Of a stretch of DNA of 33,389 nucleotides, positions 1 through 8,431 are shown one piece after another. How positions within the stretch are numbered: position 1 is the stretch's first letter; each line of letters opens with the position of its first letter. The DNA comes from Oligoflexia bacterium (GTDB lineage: Bacteria > Bdellovibrionota > Bdellovibrionia > JABDDW01), in the NCBI GenBank assembly GCA_023250675.1, contig JAHFAE010000024.1, positions 1 through 33,389 on the forward strand, written 5' to 3'. The translations under genes and the position numbers were made by a program. The notes under the pieces are model-generated. The model worked only from the letters and a program-made list of their open reading frames with translations. It did not search any database and was not told the DNA's origin.

Positions 1-313
1 TTTTTTTTGAATCTATTTGGTTTTCAACTAACTGCCTAGCACAGGTTAAATCCATAGATACAGCCCAGTCGTAAACGGGGCTCTTGGGCGATACCTTCTG
101 CGCCCACTGGGAACAAGAAGCCCAGTCTCCTAAAGCTTGACTTAGCCCTGCCTTGGCCAAAGGGTCTTTTTGCAAACCGACTTGTTTTTTTTGTTCTTCG
201 GTTTGTAATGTAGCCCAACGGTTTACTTTGGGCAAGTCTTCAAGATTTACGGGAATGGATTTTATAAAACCGGAAACAAAAGGAACAAGAATCAATAATA
301 AAAATATTTTCAA
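1..313 (-). CDS. Exported protein of unknown function, N-terminal part (runs off left edge)
   Basis: An open frame runs leftward from a TTG codon at 313-311 to the window edge without a stop, about 104 residues. It reads LKIFLLLILVPFVSGF at the start, a short hydrophobic signal peptide or anchor, followed by a hydrophilic stretch with two cysteines (DWASCSQW and DLTCARQ). The TTG start overlaps the TGA stop of the upstream membrane protein (TTGA), and an AGGGG ribosome site lies about 7 bases before it, which supports a coupled start. It is therefore the third gene of the minus-strand locus. No ATG would keep the signal peptide. I do not recognise a family in the visible part, and the C-terminus lies outside the window. 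Confidence 0.7.
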   Translation of the reverse strand, partial: MKIFLLLILVPFVSGFIKSIPVNLEDLPKVNRWATLQTEEQKKQVGLQKDPLAKAGLSQALGDWASCSQWAQKVSPKSPVYDWAVSMDLTCARQLVENQIDSKK

Positions 314-1995
314 GGAGTATCCCCTAAATAAAACAAATTGCCCCACCTATTTGAGGATAAAAGTTTAGCTTCAGTTTCCCATGGCCGCAAAGAAGTTCCA
401 AAATCTTTTTTCTCTTGAGTGCCCCAATAAATATAACGCACCCCAAGATCCTTTGCCGTCAAACGCCATTGGGGTGTCCCTAACATCAAATCCTTTAGTT
501 TTTGAGAAACGACCTTTGAATTGATACCGTGACTCCAAAGATATCCTTCGTAGCCGGCAACTACTCCGTGTCCACAAAGTGACACCGGATGATTATAAGT
601 TTGCCCTGTCGCAATGCGCGTATCGGGGGGAATTTCGTTTAATGTCGCACATACCTCTTCCATCTCATCCCTACGAAATAACTCATAGCCTCCACCATCA
701 GGATTAAGGGAATAGAATGTAACCACGGTTCCTGATAAAAACAAAACCAAATAAACAAAACTCAACCATCTCGAATTGATATATTCTGCGAAATAGTTTG
801 CCACTAGGGGCATGGGCAAAAGATAGGCCCAGAGTATAATCTTAATATTATCCCATTCCCACGGTGCCATCATGACAAAAAAAGAGAATAGGAGAATACA
901 CAATGAAGGTATCACTACAAGGAGTTCGTATTTGATTTTTCTTTTCAAAGCGATATAGAGTACCCAACCAAATAATATGACAAAGGCACCAAAATTTACC
1001 CAAAAAAACTTAAAAATATTTTCGTCTCCAATCATCCACCCACGTTTAAACCAAATAATAGACGCTTCATGAAATCCGCCGGTGAGGTACCAGGTTTCTA
1101 TGGTTGCCGGGATAAAGGCCCATGCAAAGAGCCTCATGGCGTGATTGTATGATTTCGTTGCTAAAGTCCAAATGGCCACTAAACTTGAAAGAAAAATAAA
1201 AGTATGAAACTGAAATAGAGGCATAAGCCCCCAAAGCAATCCTTCAATATAAAATGGAAATTTCGGTGTATTTTCTAAAAATCTTTTTTGCCATGCCCAA
1301 ATTAACACTATTCCAGCCGGCAATGCGAACAGAAATCCTCTTTGTGGCACAAGAATGGTGAGAGCTAGATTTTTCCAAGCTATATCGGCTTGATAATCGG
1401 CCAAAATTCCAGAAGTTAAAAACTTATAGCCGGCGGTTCCTCCCGAGAACAAAAAAGCTGCCATTCCCAGACCCCCTCCCCACCAAAACAGAGCCATGGC
1501 AGTGGTAATTCCGAATATCAGACCTGTGATGGGAAGAATTTGGGCTAGTGAAAGTCCAAAATTGACAAAATAGGCAGCTAAAAAATCCATGCCGAATGGG
1601 TAATGAAACTTGCCATCGACAAAAAATGGTTCGTTGGGCCAATAATTTACACCGCGGGCAATATAATTAATAAATGTTATATGTTGCGACAAATCGCCGA
1701 AGTTATGGCGATCTAAAGTCCACATTCCGCTGCCGTTTTGAAAATAAAGCCAAAAAAAATGCCTAAAACAAAAAAGGCCCCACGAAAAGAACATAAATTT
1801 TTCAAAAATTCCTATGGAGGGGCGAGAAAGCTTGATTTTTCCCAAATCCCGCCAAACCCAAAAACCAGCTCCGAGACCAAGTATCAGCGAGGCACCTGCG
1901 ATAATGGTGTTGAGCGAACCCCCGATGAGGCAAAGCATGAGACCCACGGTCACCGACACGGCCGTAAAACTCAAAACCGTAACAATCCCCCTCAT
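310..1995 (-). CDS. Polytopic membrane protein, GT-C glycosyltransferase-like
   Basis: This 561-residue protein has about a dozen hydrophobic segments and a soluble C-terminal tail of roughly 110 residues. After the early membrane segments, an external loop holds an LDRHNFGD motif followed by a YWPNEPFF/HYPFG region. Charged loops of this kind near the first long periplasmic segment are typical of GT-C enzymes that take sugars from polyprenyl phosphate. The family assignment is inference from topology and context. Its ATG overlaps the stop of the PA14-bearing GT-C gene (ATGA), so the two are translationally coupled, and its stop overlaps the start of the next gene. The ribosome site is weak (GAAAGAA), as expected for a coupled start. 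It could instead be a flippase-associated or polymerase-like protein. Confidence 0.75.
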   Translation of the reverse strand: MRGIVTVLSFTAVSVTVGLMLCLIGGSLNTIIAGASLILGLGAGFWVWRDLGKIKLSRPSIGIFEKFMFFSWGLFCFRHFFWLYFQNGSGMWTLDRHNFGDLSQHITFINYIARGVNYWPNEPFFVDGKFHYPFGMDFLAAYFVNFGLSLAQILPITGLIFGITTAMALFWWGGGLGMAAFLFSGGTAGYKFLTSGILADYQADIAWKNLALTILVPQRGFLFALPAGIVLIWAWQKRFLENTPKFPFYIEGLLWGLMPLFQFHTFIFLSSLVAIWTLATKSYNHAMRLFAWAFIPATIETWYLTGGFHEASIIWFKRGWMIGDENIFKFFWVNFGAFVILFGWVLYIALKRKIKYELLVVIPSLCILLFSFFVMMAPWEWDNIKIILWAYLLPMPLVANYFAEYINSRWLSFVYLVLFLSGTVVTFYSLNPDGGGYELFRRDEMEEVCATLNEIPPDTRIATGQTYNHPVSLCGHGVVAGYEGYLWSHGINSKVVSQKLKDLMLGTPQWRLTAKDLGVRYIYWGTQEKKDFGTSLRPWETEAKLLSSNRWGNLFYLGDTP

Positions 1996-3971
1996 GAACT
2001 GTTCTTTCGAATCTGCTTTTTAGTTACCCGAAGGCTGCTACTTGGAATAAGTTCTTCATTGCTATTCTGATGCTTCCACATCAACCGCAGCATCATCCCG
2101 CCACCGAAGTCATTATATTTGACCAAAATCCTATGCCAGCCTTTTTTAAGATCAGCACTTTGATTTACCGTCTTTGTCGCATGGGCCCCTTTATTATCAA
2201 TGATGAGTCTGTCGTCGATATAGAGTTCACTGCCGTCATCGCTGGCTAGAAAAAATTCTGTGCTGCCATTTTCAGGAATATTTATTTCGCCATCAAAACT
2301 GATGCTAAACGGGGGGGGGAGAGGCCGGTTCGAATCCTCCCAGAAAAAGTCTAAAACAGGCATCACCTCGGTTTTTACTGGCTCACCTACTCCAAATCCA
2401 TTGGCAAAATAGCGAGCCCGAAGTCCTTCGCCTGCTTTTATTGGTTTAGCTGGAGCTGCAAGAAATGTATCGGCTTTTGGCTCGAAGTAATTTTTGAAAA
2501 CCGTTTGGTCAAAGTAGGCCATGACTTCATCTTGCGCTGATCTAAGTCTAAATTTTTTGGTGAAATATTTGTTTTTCAATTTTGTCTCGAGCAAGAATCG
2601 GGATTTTGAATCAATAAGAATGAGCGGCGCATCGGCTTGGGGAGATATATTTGTCGGCGAAGGATACCCCGCCGAAGTAAAATCACCTAAGAGCCATGGG
2701 AGAGGCCAAGAGCTCTCCATGTATATAGAAATGGGCATATACTGTTTACTTGGATCGTGGGCTACTAGGTCATTTAAGAATCCCATGACTTCCATGATGG
2801 GTGAAAAAGTCTGAACATAAACATAAGGTTCTTTCTCGTCGACAAAGTCTCTAAAATTCAAAGTTACTGATTTTGCAATACTTGGAATGGCGAAAACGGA
2901 TACCAATAGGGTCGCATAAATTTTTCGCGTCTTTTGAAGAGAAGCCCACCTTACAAGACAATAAGCAAACACGATATGAAACGGCCAAATAAGTTCGATG
3001 ATGCACCAGGGTGTCTTGTAGTTGACAATACTATAGGCTAAAAAAATTCCAATGCCGTAGATTCCGATAAGTCGAACTCGCTGATTGGCCTTTGGCAAAA
3101 GAAATACAAGAGATAAAATCCCCGCAAAAGCCGCCCCTTCGTATTGAAAAAATAACTTTCCCCAATATTCGAAGGGTTTTCCATGGCCGTTTCCGGCTGT
3201 TCCGGTTTGAAACCATGGGGCAAAGGCTTTAAAAAAATCTATGGCCCCTTGGTTATGTAGAGTGAAGCCAGAATAAAAAAGATAAATTATTAAAATGTTA
3301 GCACCAATGACTCGATACAGATCACTTTTCAGATAGTTGGAATTGACCCTAGAAACTCTATCTGTCGAAGGAAAGAATTTTTCGTAAAATCTCAACGAGA
3401 GTATGGCCAAAATGAAACAGGCCGCGTGAACAAAAAAAGTTTCTTTTGTGACGATCATTCCGGCCAAACCGATGCCCATAAGCCAAAGGGATTTCTTGTC
3501 TGCTTCTAGTTGATGGCGAAAGTAACCATCAAGGGCAAGGAGGCTGAAAAAAAGCAGTTCGGTTTCGTGAATGGAATATCGAGAATAAAAAATCATTCCA
3601 GGCGAGATGGCACAAAAGAATGCTGCTAAATAAGCAGTGGGTCTGCCTAGGTATTTTTCAAGCTTGAGCAAAAGATAGATCGACGCAAAACCAAAAGCCG
3701 AAGCAGACACACGCAGGGCCCAAAGGTTTCGGCCCATCAGAGTCTTGAAAAACAACAAAATATAAAAATGAAGGGGACCATGGTAGTTGGTCGGGTCGTA
3801 ACGATAATATCCAAGTTTTATCATTTGATCGACAAACCATCCATTAATACCTTCATCAAAATGGGGGGGCTTAATGTTGAGGAGAATAAATCGAAAGGCA
3901 AAGCCGATTAGTAAAATAGCCCAAAACACTACGTTCCAATCTTTTTTAGTCGACTTCGGGGATTGCATCAT
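1992..3971 (-). CDS. GT-C membrane glycosyltransferase (Agl23/TIGR03663-like) with C-terminal PA14 domain
   Basis: About 659 residues. The N-terminal 450 are a polytopic membrane domain with the features of the TIGR03663/Agl23-like group of PMT-type GT-C proteins: a PPHFDEGINGWF motif after the first membrane helix (acidic DE pair near residue 40), then YDPTNYHGPLHFY, and later CAISPGMIFYSRYSIHETE. The last ~130 residues (bases about 2050-2440) are a PA14 domain, a beta-barrel fold often involved in carbohydrate binding, shown by GLRARYF, FFLASDDGSELYIDDRLIID and KGWHRILVKYNDFGG. The frame can start at TTG 3974 or at ATG 3971; I prefer ATG. An AGGGG sequence lies rather far upstream. The coding strand contains runs of nine and seven C. 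It diverges from the Alg5-like gene with about 43 bases between them and is coupled to the next gene. Confidence 0.85.
   Translation of the reverse strand: MMQSPKSTKKDWNVVFWAILLIGFAFRFILLNIKPPHFDEGINGWFVDQMIKLGYYRYDPTNYHGPLHFYILLFFKTLMGRNLWALRVSASAFGFASIYLLLKLEKYLGRPTAYLAAFFCAISPGMIFYSRYSIHETELLFFSLLALDGYFRHQLEADKKSLWLMGIGLAGMIVTKETFFVHAACFILAILSLRFYEKFFPSTDRVSRVNSNYLKSDLYRVIGANILIIYLFYSGFTLHNQGAIDFFKAFAPWFQTGTAGNGHGKPFEYWGKLFFQYEGAAFAGILSLVFLLPKANQRVRLIGIYGIGIFLAYSIVNYKTPWCIIELIWPFHIVFAYCLVRWASLQKTRKIYATLLVSVFAIPSIAKSVTLNFRDFVDEKEPYVYVQTFSPIMEVMGFLNDLVAHDPSKQYMPISIYMESSWPLPWLLGDFTSAGYPSPTNISPQADAPLILIDSKSRFLLETKLKNKYFTKKFRLRSAQDEVMAYFDQTVFKNYFEPKADTFLAAPAKPIKAGEGLRARYFANGFGVGEPVKTEVMPVLDFFWEDSNRPLPPPFSISFDGEINIPENGSTEFFLASDDGSELYIDDRLIIDNKGAHATKTVNQSADLKKGWHRILVKYNDFGGGMMLRLMWKHQNSNEELIPSSSLRVTKKQIRKNSS
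2311..2319 (-). repeat. Homopolymer tract C9 inside the PA14-coding region
   Basis: Nine consecutive C on the coding strand (G on the + strand) encode the L-P-P-P turn of the PA14 domain. A second run of seven lies at 3863-3869 in the same gene, next to the codons for the acidic DE motif. Gain or loss of one base at either would shift the frame. Confidence 0.9.
3863..3869 (-). repeat. Homopolymer tract C7 near the GT-C active-site codons
   Basis: Seven consecutive C on the coding strand encode part of the K-P-P-H segment just ahead of the conserved D-E pair of the GT-C protein. It lies roughly 100 bases after the start codon, so a slip here would abolish the whole protein. Confidence 0.85.
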
Positions 3972-4014
3972 CAAAGATCATTACATACCCCTATGAAATC
4001 TTAAAGGATCTTCA

Positions 4015-4788
4015 ATGTCCGCCAAAGAAGTTAATGCACCGTATCTTTCGCTGGTTATTCCTTCATACAACGAATCCAAAAGAATTGAACGATGCATCAC
4101 AGATCTAAAAAGTTTTTTCAATTCAGCAGCGGCAGATTTAGAAGTTATTCTCGTAGTTGAAAAAAGTACCGATGGAACTCTTGAAAAAGCCCAGAAAACC
4201 ATTGGTGATGATCCCCACTTTGTCGTCGTCGATAATAAAGTACAAAAAGGTAAAGGTTATGCCGTTCGCATGGGAATGCTCCAAGCCCGTGGCGAAATCG
4301 TTTTTTTTATGGATTGCGACCTCTCCACCCCCCTAGTGGAGGTCATTGCATTCTTAAATCACTTTAGAGCTAATCCGACTACTGATGTTGTTATCGGGAG
4401 CCGTCAACACAATCAAAGTCAAATCATCAAGAAGCAACATCCTCTTCGCCAAAACATGGGGAAGATATTTAATTTCTTTGTTCAACTTTTTGCTATCAGG
4501 GGCATTGCCGACACTCAGTGCGGGTTCAAAGCTTTTCGTCGAAAAACAGTTGAACCTGTATTTTCGAGACAAACCATAGATGGATTTTCTTTTGATGTAG
4601 AAATTCTTTTGCTCACCCAAGCTTTGGGTTACAAGATTGACGTTTTGCCAGTGAAATGGATTAATTCACCCGAGTCTAAAGTGCGAATCGTGAGGGACAG
4701 CCTGAAGATGTTTTTTGATCTTACATTGATGCGTCTACGGGTTGCTCGCTCGTTACGTGCCTTGCCGCTAAAAAAATCTGAGCAATAA
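4015..4788 (+). CDS. Polyprenyl-phosphate glucosyltransferase-like GT2 protein (Alg5/dolichyl-phosphate glucosyltransferase type)
   Basis: This 257-residue protein is a compact GT-A fold of glycosyltransferase family 2. It shows LVIPSYNES at residues 10-18 (nucleotide binding), GKGYAVRMGM, the DxD-type metal site MDCDLSTP (D100 and D102), VIGSRQ, and DTQCGFKAFRR followed by GFSFDVEIL. This set is characteristic of the Alg5/DPM-like branch that moves a hexose from a nucleotide sugar to a polyprenyl phosphate on the cytoplasmic face. There is no C-terminal membrane anchor. The ATG at 4015 has an AAAGGA ribosome site 7 bases upstream. Its 3' end overlaps the convergent batD gene by 68 bases. Its neighbours, two GT-C-like proteins, are the likely users of its product, which is inference. 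Confidence 0.9.
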   Translation: MSAKEVNAPYLSLVIPSYNESKRIERCITDLKSFFNSAAADLEVILVVEKSTDGTLEKAQKTIGDDPHFVVVDNKVQKGKGYAVRMGMLQARGEIVFFMDCDLSTPLVEVIAFLNHFRANPTTDVVIGSRQHNQSQIIKKQHPLRQNMGKIFNFFVQLFAIRGIADTQCGFKAFRRKTVEPVFSRQTIDGFSFDVEILLLTQALGYKIDVLPVKWINSPESKVRIVRDSLKMFFDLTLMRLRVARSLRALPLKKSEQ

Positions 4789-6688
4789 CTTTATCTGATT
4801 CTTCAATGACCTTTTGAAGTTCTCCATCGCTCTTCTGAGACTGGATCAACGCATCCGGTGCAAAACTAATAACTTCGCAGCGATTAAGAATTTTAAGAAT
4901 TTCATCTCCTAGGTTTGGATCCCCAGATTTTAGATTTTTAATCATTTGTTCGGCACTTCGAGAGGCCCCACCAAAACCCGAGATTTCACCCAATGAACTT
5001 AAAATGGCATTAGAACATTCCACCCCGACCCCTCGCCAATCCCCTTTTTTTAATTTGGCCCGTGCCATTCTTAATTTATATTGTGCCCTCTTTTTAACCA
5101 GAATAGCCTGGTCATATTTATCACTAGTATTAATTCTTAAGAATTTACGAATGAACCAACCCCAAGTTCCGCCAAATAATAGGAGCCAAAGCATAAAATG
5201 AACAGGGGCCGGAAATCCTATAGTCGACGTTGTCTTTAAATAATTAACTTCTTTGCCTGAGCCCTCATTGCTCTGACCTGATTGGGCCATGGGAGAATTC
5301 AGATTACTTTGAGAGGACCCATCTCCGGGCAAAACGTTAATATTAAATTCTGGCGTCATGTTCACCACGTATTTGGCTGTTTTGGGGTCAAAGTAACTTA
5401 CGGCAATTGGTTGAACTTTGGCTTGGCCTTGGCTTCGAGGGATAATGATTAATTCAAATTCCTTAAAACCATCACCATTTTTTGAGAACTGAGAATCTTT
5501 TTTCGTATCGTAAATTTCTAAATTTTTTGGAAGATCGACGGGTGGCAATTCAATAGCCTTCACGTTACCAACTCCTGAAAAACGAATTTTTAAACTAAGG
5601 GGTTGATTCACCTTAACTTGAGTTGCACTTAAAGAACCTGAGATATTAAATCTCCCAACTGCACCAGAAAAACTTGCCGGTCTTCCTTCGACCGGTAAAG
5701 GAATAACTTCTAATGGCAATTCTTTTGAAACTTTCACGTAGGTGTAAGGATGGCCCAACCCAAACATCGACATAGAAGAATCCATGCTGATAACCGTAGC
5801 CTTGGCCTTATAGGCATCAACAGTCTTTTTACCTGGCGAAATAGGAAACAACGCATAAGAGACCAGCAATGCCTTATTATAGGGAATTCCATTCACAACT
5901 TCTGATTGAAAATTAAGTCTCTGGGCTAGCTCTAGATCTTCTTTCCAAAATCCTTTGAGCTCTGGGTATTTGAGGGCATCAAATGCCTGGATGCTACCTC
6001 GGGTGTAGATGTACCAGCTGGCAATAACTTCTTCGCCCACGTAGACTTTTCTTTTATCTGTCTCTACAGAAATAAAAAACGCATCTCGATTGCCCTGAGG
6101 AGCAGATTTAATACCCCCACGCCGGTCAGGAGTTAACCCTCTACGTTTGAGCAACTGACTAAAGAGATCATCTTCGTCGCCAAACATACCCCCAGGCGGG
6201 TTTAGAATATCATCGTCATCTTCTCGAACTTGTGGTTGCCCACTGCCCCCTTGGGGCCGATTTCCTGGCGCTAAAACTTTTATGACAATAGGTTTTGAGG
6301 TCAGTGTTTTACCGTTAACATTGACTTGAGCCGAGCCGATCGTGAGGGCTCCCACCTTTTGAGGGGCTAATGTGTATTTAAAAATTTGTTTTCTTATAAA
6401 TTGAAATTTTCCGTTTTCATACATGCTGCTGGATTGACTTTGACTCCATTTATTTAAGAGCTCAAAGCCGTTGAGGTCAGGCAATCGAGGTTCTTCTAGA
6501 TTCACGTTTCCATCACTAGAAACTGTAAGTGTGAGAGTAAAATTATCGTCTTTAGCTACGGTATTTTGGTTAACTGTGGCGTCGAATTGAACCTGCTGAG
6601 CAGAGCCCATTGATGTAAAAAGGAAAATCCAAAGACAAAAGCCTGCTAACAAACTACCAATCCTTTTCAACGGGTTTCTCCGGAGCAT
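4721..6688 (-). CDS. batD: BatD-like (oxygen tolerance) membrane protein
   Basis: This 655-residue protein has a signal peptide (LLAGFCLWIFLFTSMGSA), then repeated beta-sandwich segments of the BatD type. The first begins VQFDATVNQNTVAKDDNFTL, and a later one carries LEVIPLPVEGRPASFSGAVG. Near residue 500 a transmembrane segment (VHFMLWLLLFGGTWGWF) leads to a cytoplasmic helical tail. BatD is a known member of Bat operons, acts at the membrane and periplasm, and its exact biochemical role is unsettled. It is the last gene of the operon. The ATG at 6688 overlaps batC by 35 bases and has a poor ribosome site. A TTG six codons later (6670) follows CCGGAGAA at good spacing and may be the true start. 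The 3' end overlaps the facing glucosyltransferase gene by 68 bases. Confidence 0.88.
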   Translation of the reverse strand: MLRRNPLKRIGSLLAGFCLWIFLFTSMGSAQQVQFDATVNQNTVAKDDNFTLTLTVSSDGNVNLEEPRLPDLNGFELLNKWSQSQSSSMYENGKFQFIRKQIFKYTLAPQKVGALTIGSAQVNVNGKTLTSKPIVIKVLAPGNRPQGGSGQPQVREDDDDILNPPGGMFGDEDDLFSQLLKRRGLTPDRRGGIKSAPQGNRDAFFISVETDKRKVYVGEEVIASWYIYTRGSIQAFDALKYPELKGFWKEDLELAQRLNFQSEVVNGIPYNKALLVSYALFPISPGKKTVDAYKAKATVISMDSSMSMFGLGHPYTYVKVSKELPLEVIPLPVEGRPASFSGAVGRFNISGSLSATQVKVNQPLSLKIRFSGVGNVKAIELPPVDLPKNLEIYDTKKDSQFSKNGDGFKEFELIIIPRSQGQAKVQPIAVSYFDPKTAKYVVNMTPEFNINVLPGDGSSQSNLNSPMAQSGQSNEGSGKEVNYLKTTSTIGFPAPVHFMLWLLLFGGTWGWFIRKFLRINTSDKYDQAILVKKRAQYKLRMARAKLKKGDWRGVGVECSNAILSSLGEISGFGGASRSAEQMIKNLKSGDPNLGDEILKILNRCEVISFAPDALIQSQKSDGELQKVIEESDKVIAQIFLAARHVTSEQPVDASM

Positions 6689-7373
6689 TCTTTTTGTTTT
6701 TATCTTGTTTGGCGCGAATTTCTTGCTCCTGTCGTTTTAGTTCTTCTAGAATCCTTCGAACATCGTTTTCATTCAAGGCCTTACTATCAAATGGCTGCGC
6801 AGTCGGTTTAGGTGTGGGTTGATTTCCTGGCGGTTTCTGCCGCCCTTTGTCATCATCTTTGTCCTTATCTTGGTCGCCTTTGTTTTGATCTTTTGGGTCC
6901 TTTTTATCTTTTTGATCTTTGCTGTCTCCACCGCCACCTTGTTTCTGTTGCTCCTTGAGAGCCAATTCAATGTTGGTTTTTGTCTCAACCGACTTTGGAT
7001 TGTATTCAAGAGCCCGTTGATAATACCCAAGCGCTTTAGGAATGTCTTTAGCAGCCAACGCTGTATTACCCGCATTAAACATAGAAAGGTACTTAATCTC
7101 TGGATTCGCGCTGGGCTGAGACTCAGCAGCTTCAAACTCGGCAAACGCTTTCGGGTAGTCGCCGGCCTTAAAAAAGGTATCCCCTAAATTAAAGTGATAA
7201 AGGGGATTAAAGGGATCTCCTGAAAGAGCTCCCGCAAATCCGTTAAAGGCTTCTTGATAGTTCTCTGAGCGATATTTTTCGATACCGTCATTATTTGAAT
7301 CTATGGCAGGCGGCGCGAAAGCTTTGCCGTTTTGAGAAAATAAAATAATCAGTAGCAAATTGAAGAGTTTCAC
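6654..7373 (-). CDS. batC: BatC-like TPR protein
   Basis: This 239-residue exported protein starts MKLFNLLLIILFSQNGKAFA, a signal peptide. Three tetratricopeptide repeats follow (IEKYRSENYQEAFNGF, YHFNLGDTFFKAGDYPKAFAEF, FNAGNTALAAKDIPKALGYYQRAL). The C-terminal third is very charged, rich in D, K, Q and P, and ends in a helical EELKRQEQEIRAKQ segment. TPR proteins in this position of Bat operons are called BatC (or form part of a BatB/C scaffold) and probably join the VWA proteins in a periplasmic complex. The ATG overlaps the batB stop by 4 bases (ATGA), which indicates coupled translation. The lysine/aspartate-rich linker is low-complexity and probably disordered. Confidence 0.85.
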   Translation of the reverse strand: MKLFNLLLIILFSQNGKAFAPPAIDSNNDGIEKYRSENYQEAFNGFAGALSGDPFNPLYHFNLGDTFFKAGDYPKAFAEFEAAESQPSANPEIKYLSMFNAGNTALAAKDIPKALGYYQRALEYNPKSVETKTNIELALKEQQKQGGGGDSKDQKDKKDPKDQNKGDQDKDKDDDKGRQKPPGNQPTPKPTAQPFDSKALNENDVRRILEELKRQEQEIRAKQDKNKKNAPEKPVEKDW

Positions 7374-8431
7374 GTCTGAACCTCAAACCGCCCACGCCAA
7401 GGTCTGAATACTTTATTTCTATCACCAAATAGAAAATCCAAAAATGCCAATAGAAGACCTAAAAGTAACGGAATTTGAAATTTTTCGTCATATTCAGTTG
7501 ATGTATGACTTTTAAAATCAGCCTTTTGTAGTTGATCTAAGTCATTGACTAGATTCTTAGCTTCGGTTTCTTCAAAAGTGGCGTGATAGTAACTTCCGTT
7601 TCCAGTCCTTGCCAATTTGGCAAGGCCTGAATCGCTGGGAATGCTCATTACAATTTGCCCGCCACCGTCCTTTTTGTAGCCGGTGAGACCACCTCGATCA
7701 TCTCTTAAAGGAATTGGGGCTCCGCGGGCTGAACCAAAACCAAGAGCAAATATTCGAACTCCCGCATCGCTTGCCTTTTTAATTTCTGCCATGGCCCCTG
7801 GTTCGTTGTCTTCACCATCTGAGGTGATGACGAGAGCCCGAGTGGGTTTCACGCCATTGATTCCTTCTACTCCCCCTCTTTCAAAGGCCCTTAGGGCCTC
7901 TTCAATAACCGCCTTAAAGTTTGTACCTTGAGTCGTTACCGATTGGGTCGTTAAAGAACTGATATACATTTTGATAGCACTGTGGTCTGACGTCATGGGC
8001 GAAACTAAAATCGCGCTCCCAGCAAAAGCGATAAGCCCTACTCTATCGCCGCTGAGTAAGTCTATGAATCTGCTGATTTCGTGTTTAGCATGATCAAGCC
8101 GCGAAGGTTTATCGTCCTCGGCGAGCATGCTGTTTGAAACATCCACGGCAATGATAAGTTCTACACCCGATTGTTTAACTTCGATTTGGTGGGCTCCCAA
8201 TTGGGGCCTTGCCATTGCTACGAGAAAACATGCCAATGCACTAAATTGGAGAAAAAGATGCCAACGCCTTTTAGAGGTAGACAACGAGGCCACCAAAAAG
8301 GAGCCACTTTTACCTCCGAAAACTCGCTTTAATTTTCTAAGTTTTGCCCCTTCCCAAAAATGTATAAGTATAAAGCAAGCGCCCACTGCCCATAAAAGAT
8401 TTAGCCATTGAGGATCACCCCATTTAAACAT
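7370..8431 (-). CDS. batB: BatB-like VWA membrane protein
   Basis: This 353-residue protein has two N-terminal membrane segments (near 10-25 and 58-75, ending in the ARPQ motif common to BatA/B), a von Willebrand type A domain, and a C-terminal membrane helix (QIPLLLGLLLAFLDFLF). The MIDAS metal site is visible as DVSNS (D97, S99, S101), with the further motifs QGTNFKAV and ITSDGEDNE. The VWA domain should face the periplasm. It sits directly after batA (stop TAG and start ATG abut with no spacer) and overlaps batC by 4 bases. BatA and BatB are paralogues. This one is called BatB from its order in the operon and its TPR neighbour. Confidence 0.9.
   Translation of the reverse strand: MFKWGDPQWLNLLWAVGACFILIHFWEGAKLRKLKRVFGGKSGSFLVASLSTSKRRWHLFLQFSALACFLVAMARPQLGAHQIEVKQSGVELIIAVDVSNSMLAEDDKPSRLDHAKHEISRFIDLLSGDRVGLIAFAGSAILVSPMTSDHSAIKMYISSLTTQSVTTQGTNFKAVIEEALRAFERGGVEGINGVKPTRALVITSDGEDNEPGAMAEIKKASDAGVRIFALGFGSARGAPIPLRDDRGGLTGYKKDGGGQIVMSIPSDSGLAKLARTGNGSYYHATFEETEAKNLVNDLDQLQKADFKSHTSTEYDEKFQIPLLLGLLLAFLDFLFGDRNKVFRPWRGRFEVQT

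Noticed and set aside
6819-7187. Hydrophobic plus-strand frame opposite batC
   Set aside because: It is the antisense of the lysine/aspartate-rich BatC linker, which reads as F, L, I and V on the other strand; it has no start signals.
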